Of a DNA stretch of 37,283 nt, positions 8,241 to 15,986 are shown piece by piece. Location: contig VGXO01000030.1 of NCBI GenBank assembly GCA_016873275.1, forward strand, positions 1 through 37,283. The letters are read 5' to 3'. This DNA comes from Phycisphaerae bacterium (lineage in GTDB: Bacteria; Planctomycetota; Phycisphaerae; Phycisphaerales; SM1A02). The notes below the pieces were generated by a model. That model had not been told where the DNA came from and ran no database searches. It saw only the letters and a list, made by a program, of their open reading frames with translations. Each line of letters starts with the position of its first letter. Positions within the stretch are counted from its first letter, which is position 1. The translations under genes and the position numbers were made by a program.

Positions 8241-9080
8241 TCAGCGACCGAGCAGGAACTCGCCGGCGCCGCGGGGATCCGGCACGACCTCGATCGAGAC
8301 GTCGCCGTTGGTGGAGCGGATGACCACCGGGTTCTCGCCGCCGTTCAGGACTCCCCTGAATCGATGGTTGCGGTTTCCCTCGTCGACCGCGAGCACCCGG
8401 CTGTAGCGGCAGCGGTGGCTGACCTCGCCGTTCTTCGTCTCCACGTCGAACGCGGCGGTCGACTCGCCCCGCACCATGTACTCGACGTCGCCGTCGCGGG
8501 TGACGATCGAGACCGCGTCGCGCGCCGGCCAATTCGTCGCCACGCGGACGTCGCCGTCGGAGGTGACCACGTCCACGCCGCCGCGGAAGTCGTAGACCTG
8601 CACGTCGCCGCGGGTCGTGCGGATGCGGACGCGGTCGAGCTCGGGAGTCTCGATGATGACGTTCGCCCGGGTCATCGCCGTCTCGGCATCGCCGTTGTCG
8701 GTCCTGATCGAGACGATCTCCTCGCCGCTGTCGCCTCGACGGAGATCGACCGTGTAGGTGATCTCGGCGAGGGCGTCGCCTGCCTCGTCGTAGCGGGAAA
8801 AGCCGTGGACCGCCGCGCGCTCGACCCGCACGATGGTCTCGGTCAGGTGCGATCCGGTGGTCACCAGCACCGAGCCCGCGAAGGAGTCGACCTCGACCGC
8901 GATGGGACCGGTGGTGGCGAGCCGGATGGCGTCATCCGACTCCCACCGCTCGCCGGAGGTCGCCCGCCCGATCCTCGAGACTGATCCGAAGACCGCATGG
9001 TCGCCGGCGTTCGGGGCACACCCGACGATCGAGGCGAGGGGAAGGAGGGCGAGGACCGGGAGAAGGCGTGGAAACGGCAT
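8241..9080 (-). CDS. Putative lipoprotein with DUF4097-like beta-helical (adhesin-type) repeats
   Basis: A 279-residue protein beginning MPFPRLLPVLALLPLASIVG followed by Cys21, a clear lipoprotein signal (lipobox IVGC). The mature part is a series of short beta-strand repeats rich in D, G and V, such as VRIRTTRGDVQVYDF, VDVVTSDGDVRVATN and VSIVTRDGDVEYMV. This is the pattern of the DUF4097/'putative adhesin' beta-solenoid family, whose function is not established. ATG 9080 is preceded by GAGGAG nine bases upstream, which decides the start over the longer open frame to 9464. A GCCTC-N6-GAGGC hairpin (8219-8234) just past the stop is a possible terminator. It diverges from the esterase-like gene at 9304. 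Family is inferred from pattern only. Confidence 0.8.
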   Translation of the reverse strand: MPFPRLLPVLALLPLASIVGCAPNAGDHAVFGSVSRIGRATSGERWESDDAIRLATTGPIAVEVDSFAGSVLVTTGSHLTETIVRVERAAVHGFSRYDEAGDALAEITYTVDLRRGDSGEEIVSIRTDNGDAETAMTRANVIIETPELDRVRIRTTRGDVQVYDFRGGVDVVTSDGDVRVATNWPARDAVSIVTRDGDVEYMVRGESTAAFDVETKNGEVSHRCRYSRVLAVDEGNRNHRFRGVLNGGENPVVIRSTNGDVSIEVVPDPRGAGEFLLGR

Positions 9081-9303
9081 CGGCGGAAACTCCTCGGACG
9101 CCTCTGGGGCGCCCGCGATCGACTCGGACGGGTCTGTATCGGCACGTGGGCAGCGGCGTTCGAACCTTTGCCGATGAGCACTGTGCCGGTCGATGCCCTC
9201 CCTATGGTCTCGCGCGTCCTGCGACGATATCGGACCCTGACGGTCCGCGTCGCCGACCGAACTCCCGACTCGCCCGCGCCGCGAGCGGGCTCCTCGAGGT
9301 CCG

Positions 9304-10923
9304 ATGCTCGCCGAACTCTCCCTCGCCGCCATGCTCTTCGCGCAGTCTCGGGACCTCCCTCCCGGCGATGCAGGGACGTCCGCCGTCGGCGAGGCGCGCT
9401 CGAGGGACGAGATCGTGCTGCAGGTCGCCTCGGGCACGATCGGCGAGGTGGAGGCGCCCGGCATCGTGATGGTGCTCCTGCTCCCGGCGACGCGCCGCGA
9501 GGAGGCACAGCCGGCGGACGGACCCTTCTTCGCCCGACCCCATCCCTTCGCGTCCGCGTCGATCGGACTCAGCGACGGTCAGGTCGTCCGTCTTGGGGGC
9601 GCGGTCGAAGACTCGATCGAGCCCCGTTGGCATCCGGCGCCGCTCGAGGACCTCGATGGCACCTTCCGGGTGCAGGCGGTGTTCCGCCCGGCGCGGGTCG
9701 ATCCGACTCCGGGAGCCGCTCCGGAGATCCGCAGCGAGGTGGTCCTCGTGGACCTCGATCCGCAGCGCGAGGATCGAATCGATCTCGAGCTGCTTCCCGC
9801 GCCCGAGCGCATCATGCCGCCGCGACGCATGACCATGGATGCGGCTCCGCCGACCTGGACCGCGGTGGAGGAGCCGAGCGTGCTCCTTCGAGACGCCGCG
9901 AGCTCCGATCCGGTGCATCGGGCGTGGGTCGTGTTCCCCGCGGGCTACCACGACCTCGCCGCGCCGCGGCGGGTGTTCCCGACCATCTACGTGATCCCGG
10001 ATCAGGGCGACGGCGTCGCCGAGGCGGCATCGATCCGCGACGCCATCGCGCTCGAGGAGACCCTCGCGACGATGCCCCAGGCGGTCTGGGTGGTGCTCGA
10101 TCCATCGAGCCGCTGGGGGCATCACGGCTTCGCCGACTCGCCGGTCCACGGTCCTCGCGCGACGGCGCTCGTCGAGGAGTTCATTCCCTCGCTCGAGCGG
10201 CGGTTCCGCCTGCTTCCCTCCGGCGATGCGCGGTTGCTCATGGGGCACGGGGCGGGTGGCTGGACCGCGCTCTGGCTGCAGAACGAGTTCCCGCGGGAGT
10301 TCGCGGGCGCGTTCGCGACGAGTCCGGAGACCGTGGACCTGAGCCGCCTCGGGTTCGTGGACGCCTACGGGGTCGATGCCTTCGTCGATCAGGAGGGCTC
10401 GCCGCTTCCGGCGTTCCGCGAGCCGGTCGCGGCGGGCGAGGCGGTGCGCACCATGATCGACGTCGAGTCGGCGATGGCGCGGACGGCGGATCCCTTGGGC
10501 CGGTCGGGCGACCGGTGGGATCGCTGGGCGGCGAGGATGAGCCCGCTCGACTCCACGACCGGTGCTCCTCGCCGCCTCTTCGACGAGGAGGGTCGCATCG
10601 ACCGCGACCTCTCGGAGCAATGGTGGCTGCGGCAGGACCTCGCCGCAGCGGTCGCCCGCGAGCCGCGGAGGCGCATCCCGCTCTGGGACGAGAAGATCCA
10701 CGTCTGGGTCGGCAGCCGAGACGAGTTCTTCAACGACCGGGCGTGTCTCTCGCTCCGCTCGCTGCTCGCGGACCTTCGTCGCGGGCTGATGATCTCGAAG
10801 GAGGGTCGGGGCGGGATCCGGCTCGTCCCCGGCGCCACCTTCGAGACCGTGGTGCCGAAGAGCCGCGTCGAGATGTACGACGCGATGATCCGCACGCTCC
10901 GCGGCCGGGGCGTCCACGACTGA
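9304..10923 (+). CDS. Esterase-family alpha/beta-hydrolase protein lacking the catalytic Ser and probably His
   Basis: A 539-residue protein with a short hydrophobic N-terminus (MLAELSLAAMLFAQS), a beta-rich N-terminal half and a C-terminal alpha/beta-hydrolase domain of the putative-esterase (Fes/esterase D-like) type (RRVFPTIYVIPDQGDG, then ALVEEFIPSLERRFRL). At the nucleophile elbow, where the family has GHSxGG, the sequence is GHGAGGW. Residue 316 (codon ggg, 10249-10251) is Gly instead of Ser. The acid is probably Asp473 in GSRDEFF. The expected His after the last strand is missing; LVPGATFETVV stands where PGxDH would be expected. It may be a binding or scaffold pseudoenzyme. Start at 9304 is tentative (GAGG only four bases upstream). 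A DUF4139 gene follows after 109 bases. Confidence 0.8.
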   Translation: MLAELSLAAMLFAQSRDLPPGDAGTSAVGEARSRDEIVLQVASGTIGEVEAPGIVMVLLLPATRREEAQPADGPFFARPHPFASASIGLSDGQVVRLGGAVEDSIEPRWHPAPLEDLDGTFRVQAVFRPARVDPTPGAAPEIRSEVVLVDLDPQREDRIDLELLPAPERIMPPRRMTMDAAPPTWTAVEEPSVLLRDAASSDPVHRAWVVFPAGYHDLAAPRRVFPTIYVIPDQGDGVAEAASIRDAIALEETLATMPQAVWVVLDPSSRWGHHGFADSPVHGPRATALVEEFIPSLERRFRLLPSGDARLLMGHGAGGWTALWLQNEFPREFAGAFATSPETVDLSRLGFVDAYGVDAFVDQEGSPLPAFREPVAAGEAVRTMIDVESAMARTADPLGRSGDRWDRWAARMSPLDSTTGAPRRLFDEEGRIDRDLSEQWWLRQDLAAAVAREPRRRIPLWDEKIHVWVGSRDEFFNDRACLSLRSLLADLRRGLMISKEGRGGIRLVPGATFETVVPKSRVEMYDAMIRTLRGRGVHD

Positions 10924-11021
10924 CGACGCCCTCGCCGGCTCGCCCGAGTCATCCGCCCGCGTGGAACCGCCGTCGACCCTCGGTGGTACCGTGACCCGAC
11001 GCTCGCGTGCCGCGGGCGATG

Positions 11022-11035
11022 AAGGAGGTCCCATG
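11022..11035 (+). promoter_or_regulatory. Strong Shine-Dalgarno deciding the DUF4139 start
   Basis: AAGGAGGT (11022-11029) lies three bases before ATG 11033. It is the most complete ribosome-binding site in the window and rules out the in-frame start at 10961. Confidence 0.75.
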
Positions 11036-12547
11036 GGAACTCTGCTCCTCTTCTGCCTGATCGCGTCCGCGCTCGGCGCGCCGCCCGAAGTCTCGGCGTC
11101 GTCCGACTCCGTCTCGCTCACCGTCTACTCCTCCGCGGATCCCGCCGGATTCGATCCGCAGCGCTTCGTCGCGCAGCAGCGGATGGGCGCCGACCCCACG
11201 TTCGCCTGGGGCGTGCCGGGCTTCGGCGTCGTGCGCACCGAGCGGACGATTCCTCTCTCCGCGGGGATCAACGAGGTGACCTTCACCGACGTCGCGGCAT
11301 TCATCGACCCGACGAGCGTCGGGGTCGTCGACCTCACCGACGCCTCGACGACGGTGCTCGAGCAGTCCTTCCGATTCGACCTCGTGAGTCCCTCGAAGCT
11401 CCTCGAGCGCTACCTCGACCGCGAGATCGAGCTCGTTCGGCAGGGGCCGCAGAAGATCGAGTCGATCCGCGGCACGCTCCTGTCGGCGAACCAGGGGCAG
11501 GTGGTGCTTCGGGGATCCTCCGGCGTGCAGATCGTCCCGATGGACGGCACGCAGGTCGTGCTGCCGGAGCTGCCGGGCGGTCTGCTCACGAAGCCCGCGC
11601 TCGTGTGGCGCCTGCAGTCGAAGACCGGCGGGGACCATCGCCTCCGCGCGACCTACCAGACCGCGGGCATGACCTGGCGGAGCGACTACAACCTCGTGCT
11701 CGCGGACTCCGAGGCGAGCGCCGACCTGACCGCGTGGGTGAGCCTCATGAACCTCTCGGGGATCTCCTTCGAGGGCGCCCGCCTCAAGCTCGTCGCCGGC
11801 GACGTGCAGCGCATCGAGCCGCGCGGCGGGGGCAGGATGCTCCGCGGCACGCCGCAGGTCGCGGCGATGGCGGACGCCGCGGGCTTCGAGGAGCAGGCGT
11901 TCTTCGAGTACCACCTCTACACGCTTCCGCGGACCACCGACCTCCCCGCGAACAGCACCCAGCAGCTGACGCTCTTCCCGCCGGTCGCCGGATTCGAGGT
12001 CGCGAAGGAGATCGTGTTCGACGCCCTCGCCGGCTACGGGGTCTTCGGCGAGCCGATGCGAGAGCGGGGCGTGACCATGCAGGGCGAGTCGAAGCCGAGC
12101 GTCTTCCTCCGCTTCGAGAACAAGGAGTCGAACCGCCTTGGCATGCCGCTTCCCGCCGGCAAGGTCCGCGTCTTCAAGCAGGATCCGAAGGACGGCACGC
12201 TCGAGTTCATCGGCGAGGACCTCATCGACCACACGCCGCGCCACGAGACCGTGAGGCTCCGCCTCGGCGAGGCGTTCGACGTGCGGGGCACCCGCACCGT
12301 CGAGGACTTCTCGGTGGACAACGCCCGCAAGCAGATGTCCGAGACGGTGACCTTCGAGGTTCGGAACCAGAAGGCGGTGCCGCAGCGGGTGATCGTGCGG
12401 GAGCGGCTCTACCGCTGGAGGAACTGGACGATCCCTCAGAGCGATCCGGCGTTCCGGAAGATCGACGCCTCGACCGTCGAGTGGACCCTCGACGTGCCCG
12501 CCGAGGGCACGACGACGATCCGCTACCGCGTCGACTATTCCTGGTAG
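11033..12547 (+). CDS. Secreted DUF4139 domain protein
   Basis: A 504-residue protein with signal peptide MGTLLLFCLIASALG (cleavage probably near residue 16-23). It has the arrangement of DUF4139 proteins: an N-terminal segment with ERTIPLSAGINEVTFTDVA, then a central region around TYQTAGMTWRSDYNLVLADS and LTAWVSLMNLSGISFEGARL. The end is a C-terminal beta domain, VTFEVRNQKAVPQRVIVRE, finishing in TTTIRYRVDYSW. The W-x-SDY/W-x-SLMNLSG pattern is characteristic of the family. Biochemical function is unknown; homologues are mostly described as mucoidy-inhibitor-like or hypothetical. It sits 109 bases after the esterase-like gene and 15 before rsmA, so all three are likely co-transcribed. Envelope location is inferred from the signal peptide. 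Confidence 0.85.
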   Translation: MGTLLLFCLIASALGAPPEVSASSDSVSLTVYSSADPAGFDPQRFVAQQRMGADPTFAWGVPGFGVVRTERTIPLSAGINEVTFTDVAAFIDPTSVGVVDLTDASTTVLEQSFRFDLVSPSKLLERYLDREIELVRQGPQKIESIRGTLLSANQGQVVLRGSSGVQIVPMDGTQVVLPELPGGLLTKPALVWRLQSKTGGDHRLRATYQTAGMTWRSDYNLVLADSEASADLTAWVSLMNLSGISFEGARLKLVAGDVQRIEPRGGGRMLRGTPQVAAMADAAGFEEQAFFEYHLYTLPRTTDLPANSTQQLTLFPPVAGFEVAKEIVFDALAGYGVFGEPMRERGVTMQGESKPSVFLRFENKESNRLGMPLPAGKVRVFKQDPKDGTLEFIGEDLIDHTPRHETVRLRLGEAFDVRGTRTVEDFSVDNARKQMSETVTFEVRNQKAVPQRVIVRERLYRWRNWTIPQSDPAFRKIDASTVEWTLDVPAEGTTTIRYRVDYSW

Positions 12548-12562
12548 CGGGCGCCGCGCGGC

Positions 12563-13393
12563 ATGCAGACCCTCGCCGAGATCAAGGCGATGCTCGCGGC
12601 GAGGGGGCTTCGTCCGCGCCACCGCTTCGGGCAGAACTTCCTCGTCGAGCCGGCGCACCTGCGCCGACTGCTCGAGGCGGCGGCGATCGCGCCGGGCGAC
12701 CTCGTCCTCGAGGTCGGTCCCGGCACCGGCACGCTGACCGAGGAGCTGCTCGCCGCGGGCGCGGAGGTCATCGCCTGCGAGATCGACCGCGACCTCGCCG
12801 CCCTGCTGCGGGAGCGGCTTGGACCCAGCATCCATCTCGTCGAGGGCGACGTCCTCGACCGCAAGCGATCGCTCTCGGCGGAGGTCCGGCGGGCGATTGC
12901 CTCGCGATCCTTCCGGCTCGTCGCGAACCTGCCGTATCAGGTGGCGTCGCCGCTCCTCGCACTCCTCGCGGGCGATGAGTCGTGCCGCGGCTCCTTCGTC
13001 ACGGTGCAGCGCGAGGTCGCGGACCGCCTCGCGGCGCCGCCGGGCGGTCGCGAGCACGGACCGCTGAGCGTCGCCGTGCAGTCGCGGGCGACGGTGAGGC
13101 GGATCTCCGACCTGCCGCCCGGCTGCTTCTGGCCGCCGCCGAAGGTCTCGAGCGCCATGATCGCCGTCGAGCCGCGAGCCGACCCGCCGGTCGGCGCCGC
13201 CGAGCACGACGACTTCGGTCGCTTCGTGACGTCGGTGTTCTCCCGCCGCCGCAAGCAGCTCGGGTCGATCCTCGGACGCGGCGCGGCGCTGCCCGAGGGA
13301 ATCTCGCCCGACGCGCGTCCCGAGGCGGTCCCGACCGACGCGTGGGTGGCGCTGTGGCGCTCGCTCGGCAAGCCGACCGCGATCAGCGGGTGA
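12563..13393 (+). CDS. rsmA: 16S rRNA (adenine1518-N6/adenine1519-N6)-dimethyltransferase RsmA (KsgA)
   Basis: RsmA dimethylates two adjacent adenines in helix 45 of 16S rRNA during late 30S assembly. The 276-residue protein carries FGQNFL (22-27), the SAM site LEVGPGTGTLTEEL (49-62), acidic Glu73 in ACEIDRD, and the catalytic NLPY (122-125), followed by the C-terminal domain (PPPKVSSAMIAVEPR, then FVTSVFSRRRKQL). Length and motif order are normal. The gene starts 15 bases after the DUF4139 stop without an obvious Shine-Dalgarno, suggesting coupling to upstream translation. Its 3' end overlaps the end of convergent dapL by 11 bases (13383-13393). Confidence 0.96.
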   Translation: MQTLAEIKAMLAARGLRPRHRFGQNFLVEPAHLRRLLEAAAIAPGDLVLEVGPGTGTLTEELLAAGAEVIACEIDRDLAALLRERLGPSIHLVEGDVLDRKRSLSAEVRRAIASRSFRLVANLPYQVASPLLALLAGDESCRGSFVTVQREVADRLAAPPGGREHGPLSVAVQSRATVRRISDLPPGCFWPPPKVSSAMIAVEPRADPPVGAAEHDDFGRFVTSVFSRRRKQLGSILGRGAALPEGISPDARPEAVPTDAWVALWRSLGKPTAISG

Positions 13394-14621
13394 GGTCGGT
13401 CGTCGCGAGGCGGCGAACGATCTCCTCGACGTTCGCCCGCGAGTTGAACGCGGAGATCCGCACGAAGCCCTCCCCGCTCGGGCCGAAGCCGACGCCCGGC
13501 GTCACCACGACCGCGGCGCGGTCGAGCAGGCGGTCGAAGGTGGTCCAGCTGTCGAGACCGGGCGGGCAGGAGACCCAGACGTAGGGCGCGTGCATTCCGC
13601 CCCACGCCCGCAGGCCCATCGACTCCGCGCCGTGGCGCAGGCGCTGGGCGTTCCCGCGGTAGAGCTCGATCAGCGCGCGGACCTGGGCGCGTCCCTCGGG
13701 CGAGTAGACCGCGGCGGCGGCTCGCTGCACGGGCCAGCTCACGCCATTGGACCGCGTGGACCATCGCCGCGTCCACATCGGATGGACCTGCGTCCGCTCG
13801 CCGGAGGGAAGCCGCCCCTCGAGCGCCTGCGGGCAGACCGTCCAGCCGCAGCGGAGCCCGGTGAAGCCCGCCGACTTCGAGAAGCTCCGGAACTCCATGG
13901 CGCAGCGTCGAGCCTCCGGGATCTCGTAGATCGTCCGCGGCAGCGCCGGATCGCCCACGTAGTCCGCGTAGGCGCCGTCGTAGAGGATCGTCGCGTCGTG
14001 CGCGATCGCCCAGCGGACCCATCGCTCGAGCCCGGCGCGGTCGATCATCGCGCCGGTCGGATTGTTCGGGAAGCAGAGGTAGACGAGGTCGAGCGGGCGG
14101 TCGGGCGGCTCCGGCACGAACCCGTTCGCGGCGTTCGCCCGCAGCGGGAACAGACCCTCGAAGAAGCCGTCGGCGCCAAGCGGACCGGTGCGACCGGAGA
14201 GCACGTTGGTGTCGACGTAGACCGGATAGACCGGATCGGCGATGCCGACCCGGTTCCCCTCGGCGAAGACCTCGAGGGCGTGACCGACGTCGCCCTTCGA
14301 ACCATCGGAGAGGAACACCTCCGAGGGATCGATGCCGAGCCCGGCGTACTCGCCCGCGACGATCGCCTCGCGCACGAACGGGTGCCCGGTGTAGGGCCCG
14401 TAGCCTCGGAAGGTCTCGTGGCGGGAGAGCTCGTCGGCGCCGGCGTGAAGTGCCGCGACGCATGCAGGGGGCAGCGGCTCGGTGACGTCGCCGATGCCGG
14501 CGCGAAGCAGACGCGATCCGAGCGAGGGGTCGGACGCCACGCGCTCCGCGACCCGGCGCTCGATCTCGCGGAAGAGGTACTGCGCCGGCAGCCGGCGGAA
14601 GTTCGGGTTCAGGATCGCCAT
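13383..14621 (-). CDS. dapL: LL-diaminopimelate aminotransferase
   Basis: DapL converts tetrahydrodipicolinate directly to LL-diaminopimelate using glutamate, a one-step route to lysine and peptidoglycan precursors known in plants, Chlamydiae and several other bacterial phyla. The 412-residue fold-type I PLP enzyme begins AILNPNFRRLPAQYLFREIE, typical of DapL. It has GIGDVTEPLP (binding loop), GYGPYTGHPFVREAI, DPVYPVYVDTNVL, and LCFPNNPTGA. The PLP Lys249 is in SFSKSAGFTGLRCGW. ATG 14621 fits the family N-terminus; an in-frame GTG at 14648 is the alternative. Neither has a Shine-Dalgarno. A methyltransferase gene ends 62 bases upstream on the same strand. Confidence 0.95.
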   Translation of the reverse strand: MAILNPNFRRLPAQYLFREIERRVAERVASDPSLGSRLLRAGIGDVTEPLPPACVAALHAGADELSRHETFRGYGPYTGHPFVREAIVAGEYAGLGIDPSEVFLSDGSKGDVGHALEVFAEGNRVGIADPVYPVYVDTNVLSGRTGPLGADGFFEGLFPLRANAANGFVPEPPDRPLDLVYLCFPNNPTGAMIDRAGLERWVRWAIAHDATILYDGAYADYVGDPALPRTIYEIPEARRCAMEFRSFSKSAGFTGLRCGWTVCPQALEGRLPSGERTQVHPMWTRRWSTRSNGVSWPVQRAAAAVYSPEGRAQVRALIELYRGNAQRLRHGAESMGLRAWGGMHAPYVWVSCPPGLDSWTTFDRLLDRAAVVVTPGVGFGPSGEGFVRISAFNSRANVEEIVRRLATTDLTR

Positions 14622-14683
14622 AGGGGGCGGGGAGTGTCGCGACCGCACGCCGAGGCGTCCAGCGACCGCGCCCCCCGACGCGA

Positions 14684-15382
14684 TCAGCCCACCGGCAGCG
14701 GCTGCCGAGGTCGTGCGCCCGGCGACGCCGCGAGCGAGGCATCGACGAATCGGCGGGGGAGGGAGCCCTTGCGCCTCAGTCGGATCGCGACCGCCGGGGG
14801 GATGTTCCCGAGGATGATCTCGCGGCGCCCCTGGAACCGCCGGCTGAGCAGTCGACCCACCGCCCCGATCCGGCGCAGGCGTCGCCGCGTCTCCGGACCG
14901 GTCACCCCCGAGCGCATGATCCGCACGCCCGCGTACTCGAAGTAGGTGAGGGATCCCTGCTCGGAGAGCAGCGAGAGCATCCGTCGGAAGATCCGCCGCA
15001 TCAGCGGCGGCGGGAAGTTGTTGAAGGGCAGCCCGCAGACCACGAAGTCGAAGGGACCACGAAGCGGCGCCTCCTCGATCGGCTTGGCGTGCACCTCGAT
15101 CTCGACCCCCGGCACCTCCGCCCGCCGCTGGGCGGCGAGCCTCTCGAGCGTCTCGCAGAACACCGGATTGAGCTCGACGACCGCCAGCTGATCGCCGGAT
15201 CGGAGCTGCGGAAGGATCGCCTTGGTGATGGCGCCGGTGCCCGCCCCGACCTCAAGGATCCGCCGGGGACCCGACATCTCCCGAAGGGGTCGAGTCAGCG
15301 CCTTGGCGAGAAACGGCGAGGACGGCCAGACCGCGCCGACATGATGGAAGTTCCGGACCGCTTGACCGAAGAAGGTCAGCAT
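14684..15382 (-). CDS. SAM-dependent methyltransferase, phospholipid/ornithine-lipid N-methyltransferase type (PmtA/OlsG-like)
   Basis: A 232-residue class I methyltransferase starting MLTFFGQAVRNFHHVGAVWP and continuing with SSPFLAKAL. This N-terminus is typical of the PmtA-like family, which methylates phosphatidylethanolamine or, for OlsG of planctomycetes, ornithine lipids. The SAM motif is LEVGAGTGAIT (43-53), followed by VVELNP (acidic ribose contact) and VVCGLPFNNFP in the catalytic region, resembling the NLPF/NLPY motif of the rRNA dimethylase superfamily. The basic C-terminus may contact membrane lipid. ATG 15382 has a GGAG about ten bases upstream; a TTG at 15409 would add nine residues. 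The lipid substrate cannot be read from sequence. It may share a transcript with dapL. Confidence 0.75.
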   Translation of the reverse strand: MLTFFGQAVRNFHHVGAVWPSSPFLAKALTRPLREMSGPRRILEVGAGTGAITKAILPQLRSGDQLAVVELNPVFCETLERLAAQRRAEVPGVEIEVHAKPIEEAPLRGPFDFVVCGLPFNNFPPPLMRRIFRRMLSLLSEQGSLTYFEYAGVRIMRSGVTGPETRRRLRRIGAVGRLLSRRFQGRREIILGNIPPAVAIRLRRKGSLPRRFVDASLAASPGARPRQPLPVG

Positions 15383-15508
15383 CGACTCGCCACTCCGAGG
15401 GTCGGTCAAGGGGGCACGGGGTCGTGCCGGGGGTCGGGCGAGCTCGCCCGCGGGACGCGTCGGATTGTACGGAACGACGAGTCGCGGCGTGCACGTTGAA
15501 TCGAGAGT

Positions 15509-15793
15509 TCAGCCAGTTCGACCAAACGGGGCGCGGAGCGCGTCGAGGAACTTGGGCTTCGCCTTCGCGCGGGGCAGCGAGTCGGGACCGGGAATGTCGC
15601 GGCCGTGACCGGCGGCGCCGGCGGGACGTCCGGGCGAGACGGAGCCGGCGATCGGCGACGCGGTCGTCAGGCGCGGCTCGCTTCCCGCGGTCCGCCGACT
15701 CTTGGCATCGACCACCGCGCGCTCCATGGTGCGGAGGATCGAACGAAGCTGCTGGATTCGCTGCTGAGGCTCGCGGTGGTCGCGTCGGTTCAT
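15509..15793 (-). CDS. Small hypothetical protein, 94 residues
   Basis: I do not recognise this protein. The first 35 residues (RDHREPQQRIQQLRSILRTM, then ERAVVDAKSRR) look like an amphipathic, possibly coiled-coil helix. The rest is Gly/Pro/Ala-rich and ends in a basic stretch (RAKAKPKFLDALRAPFGRTG). Codon third positions are almost all G or C, as in neighbouring real genes. ATG 15793 has GAGG seven bases upstream. It lies alone between the methyltransferase (same strand, 127 bases downstream) and the divergent tricorn homologue. Overlapping open frames on the other strand look like compositional artefacts. No signal peptide or membrane segment is visible. Confidence 0.5.
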   Translation of the reverse strand: MNRRDHREPQQRIQQLRSILRTMERAVVDAKSRRTAGSEPRLTTASPIAGSVSPGRPAGAAGHGRDIPGPDSLPRAKAKPKFLDALRAPFGRTG

Positions 15794-15933
15794 GGGGTGT
15801 CCTCGCTCTCACGGCCGGCATCGGCGCGATCGATGGGGGACTTTCGTCGGTCTGCCGGGTTTCCGCGGATCGCGGGAGCCGTGACCCGACGAGTCGGGCG
15901 GGCACGTCGAGCCTCGGCGCATCAGGGGACCAG

Positions 15934-15939
15934 TACACT
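15934..15939 (+). promoter_or_regulatory. Candidate -10 element of the tricorn-like gene
   Basis: TACACT lies 47 bases before the preferred start (15987). No good -35 hexamer is visible at 16-18 bases spacing. The identical hexamer precedes tRNA-Lys on the other strand. Confidence 0.25.
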
Positions 15940-15986
15940 CGCGCTCCCCCGGTCCGCCTTCAGGGCGGCGGGTCATGGAGACGCCC

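Noticed and set aside
10249-10251. Missing esterase Ser as a simple sequencing error
   Set aside because: The catalytic His is also absent about 195 residues later while the frame stays intact, so a single error is a poor explanation.
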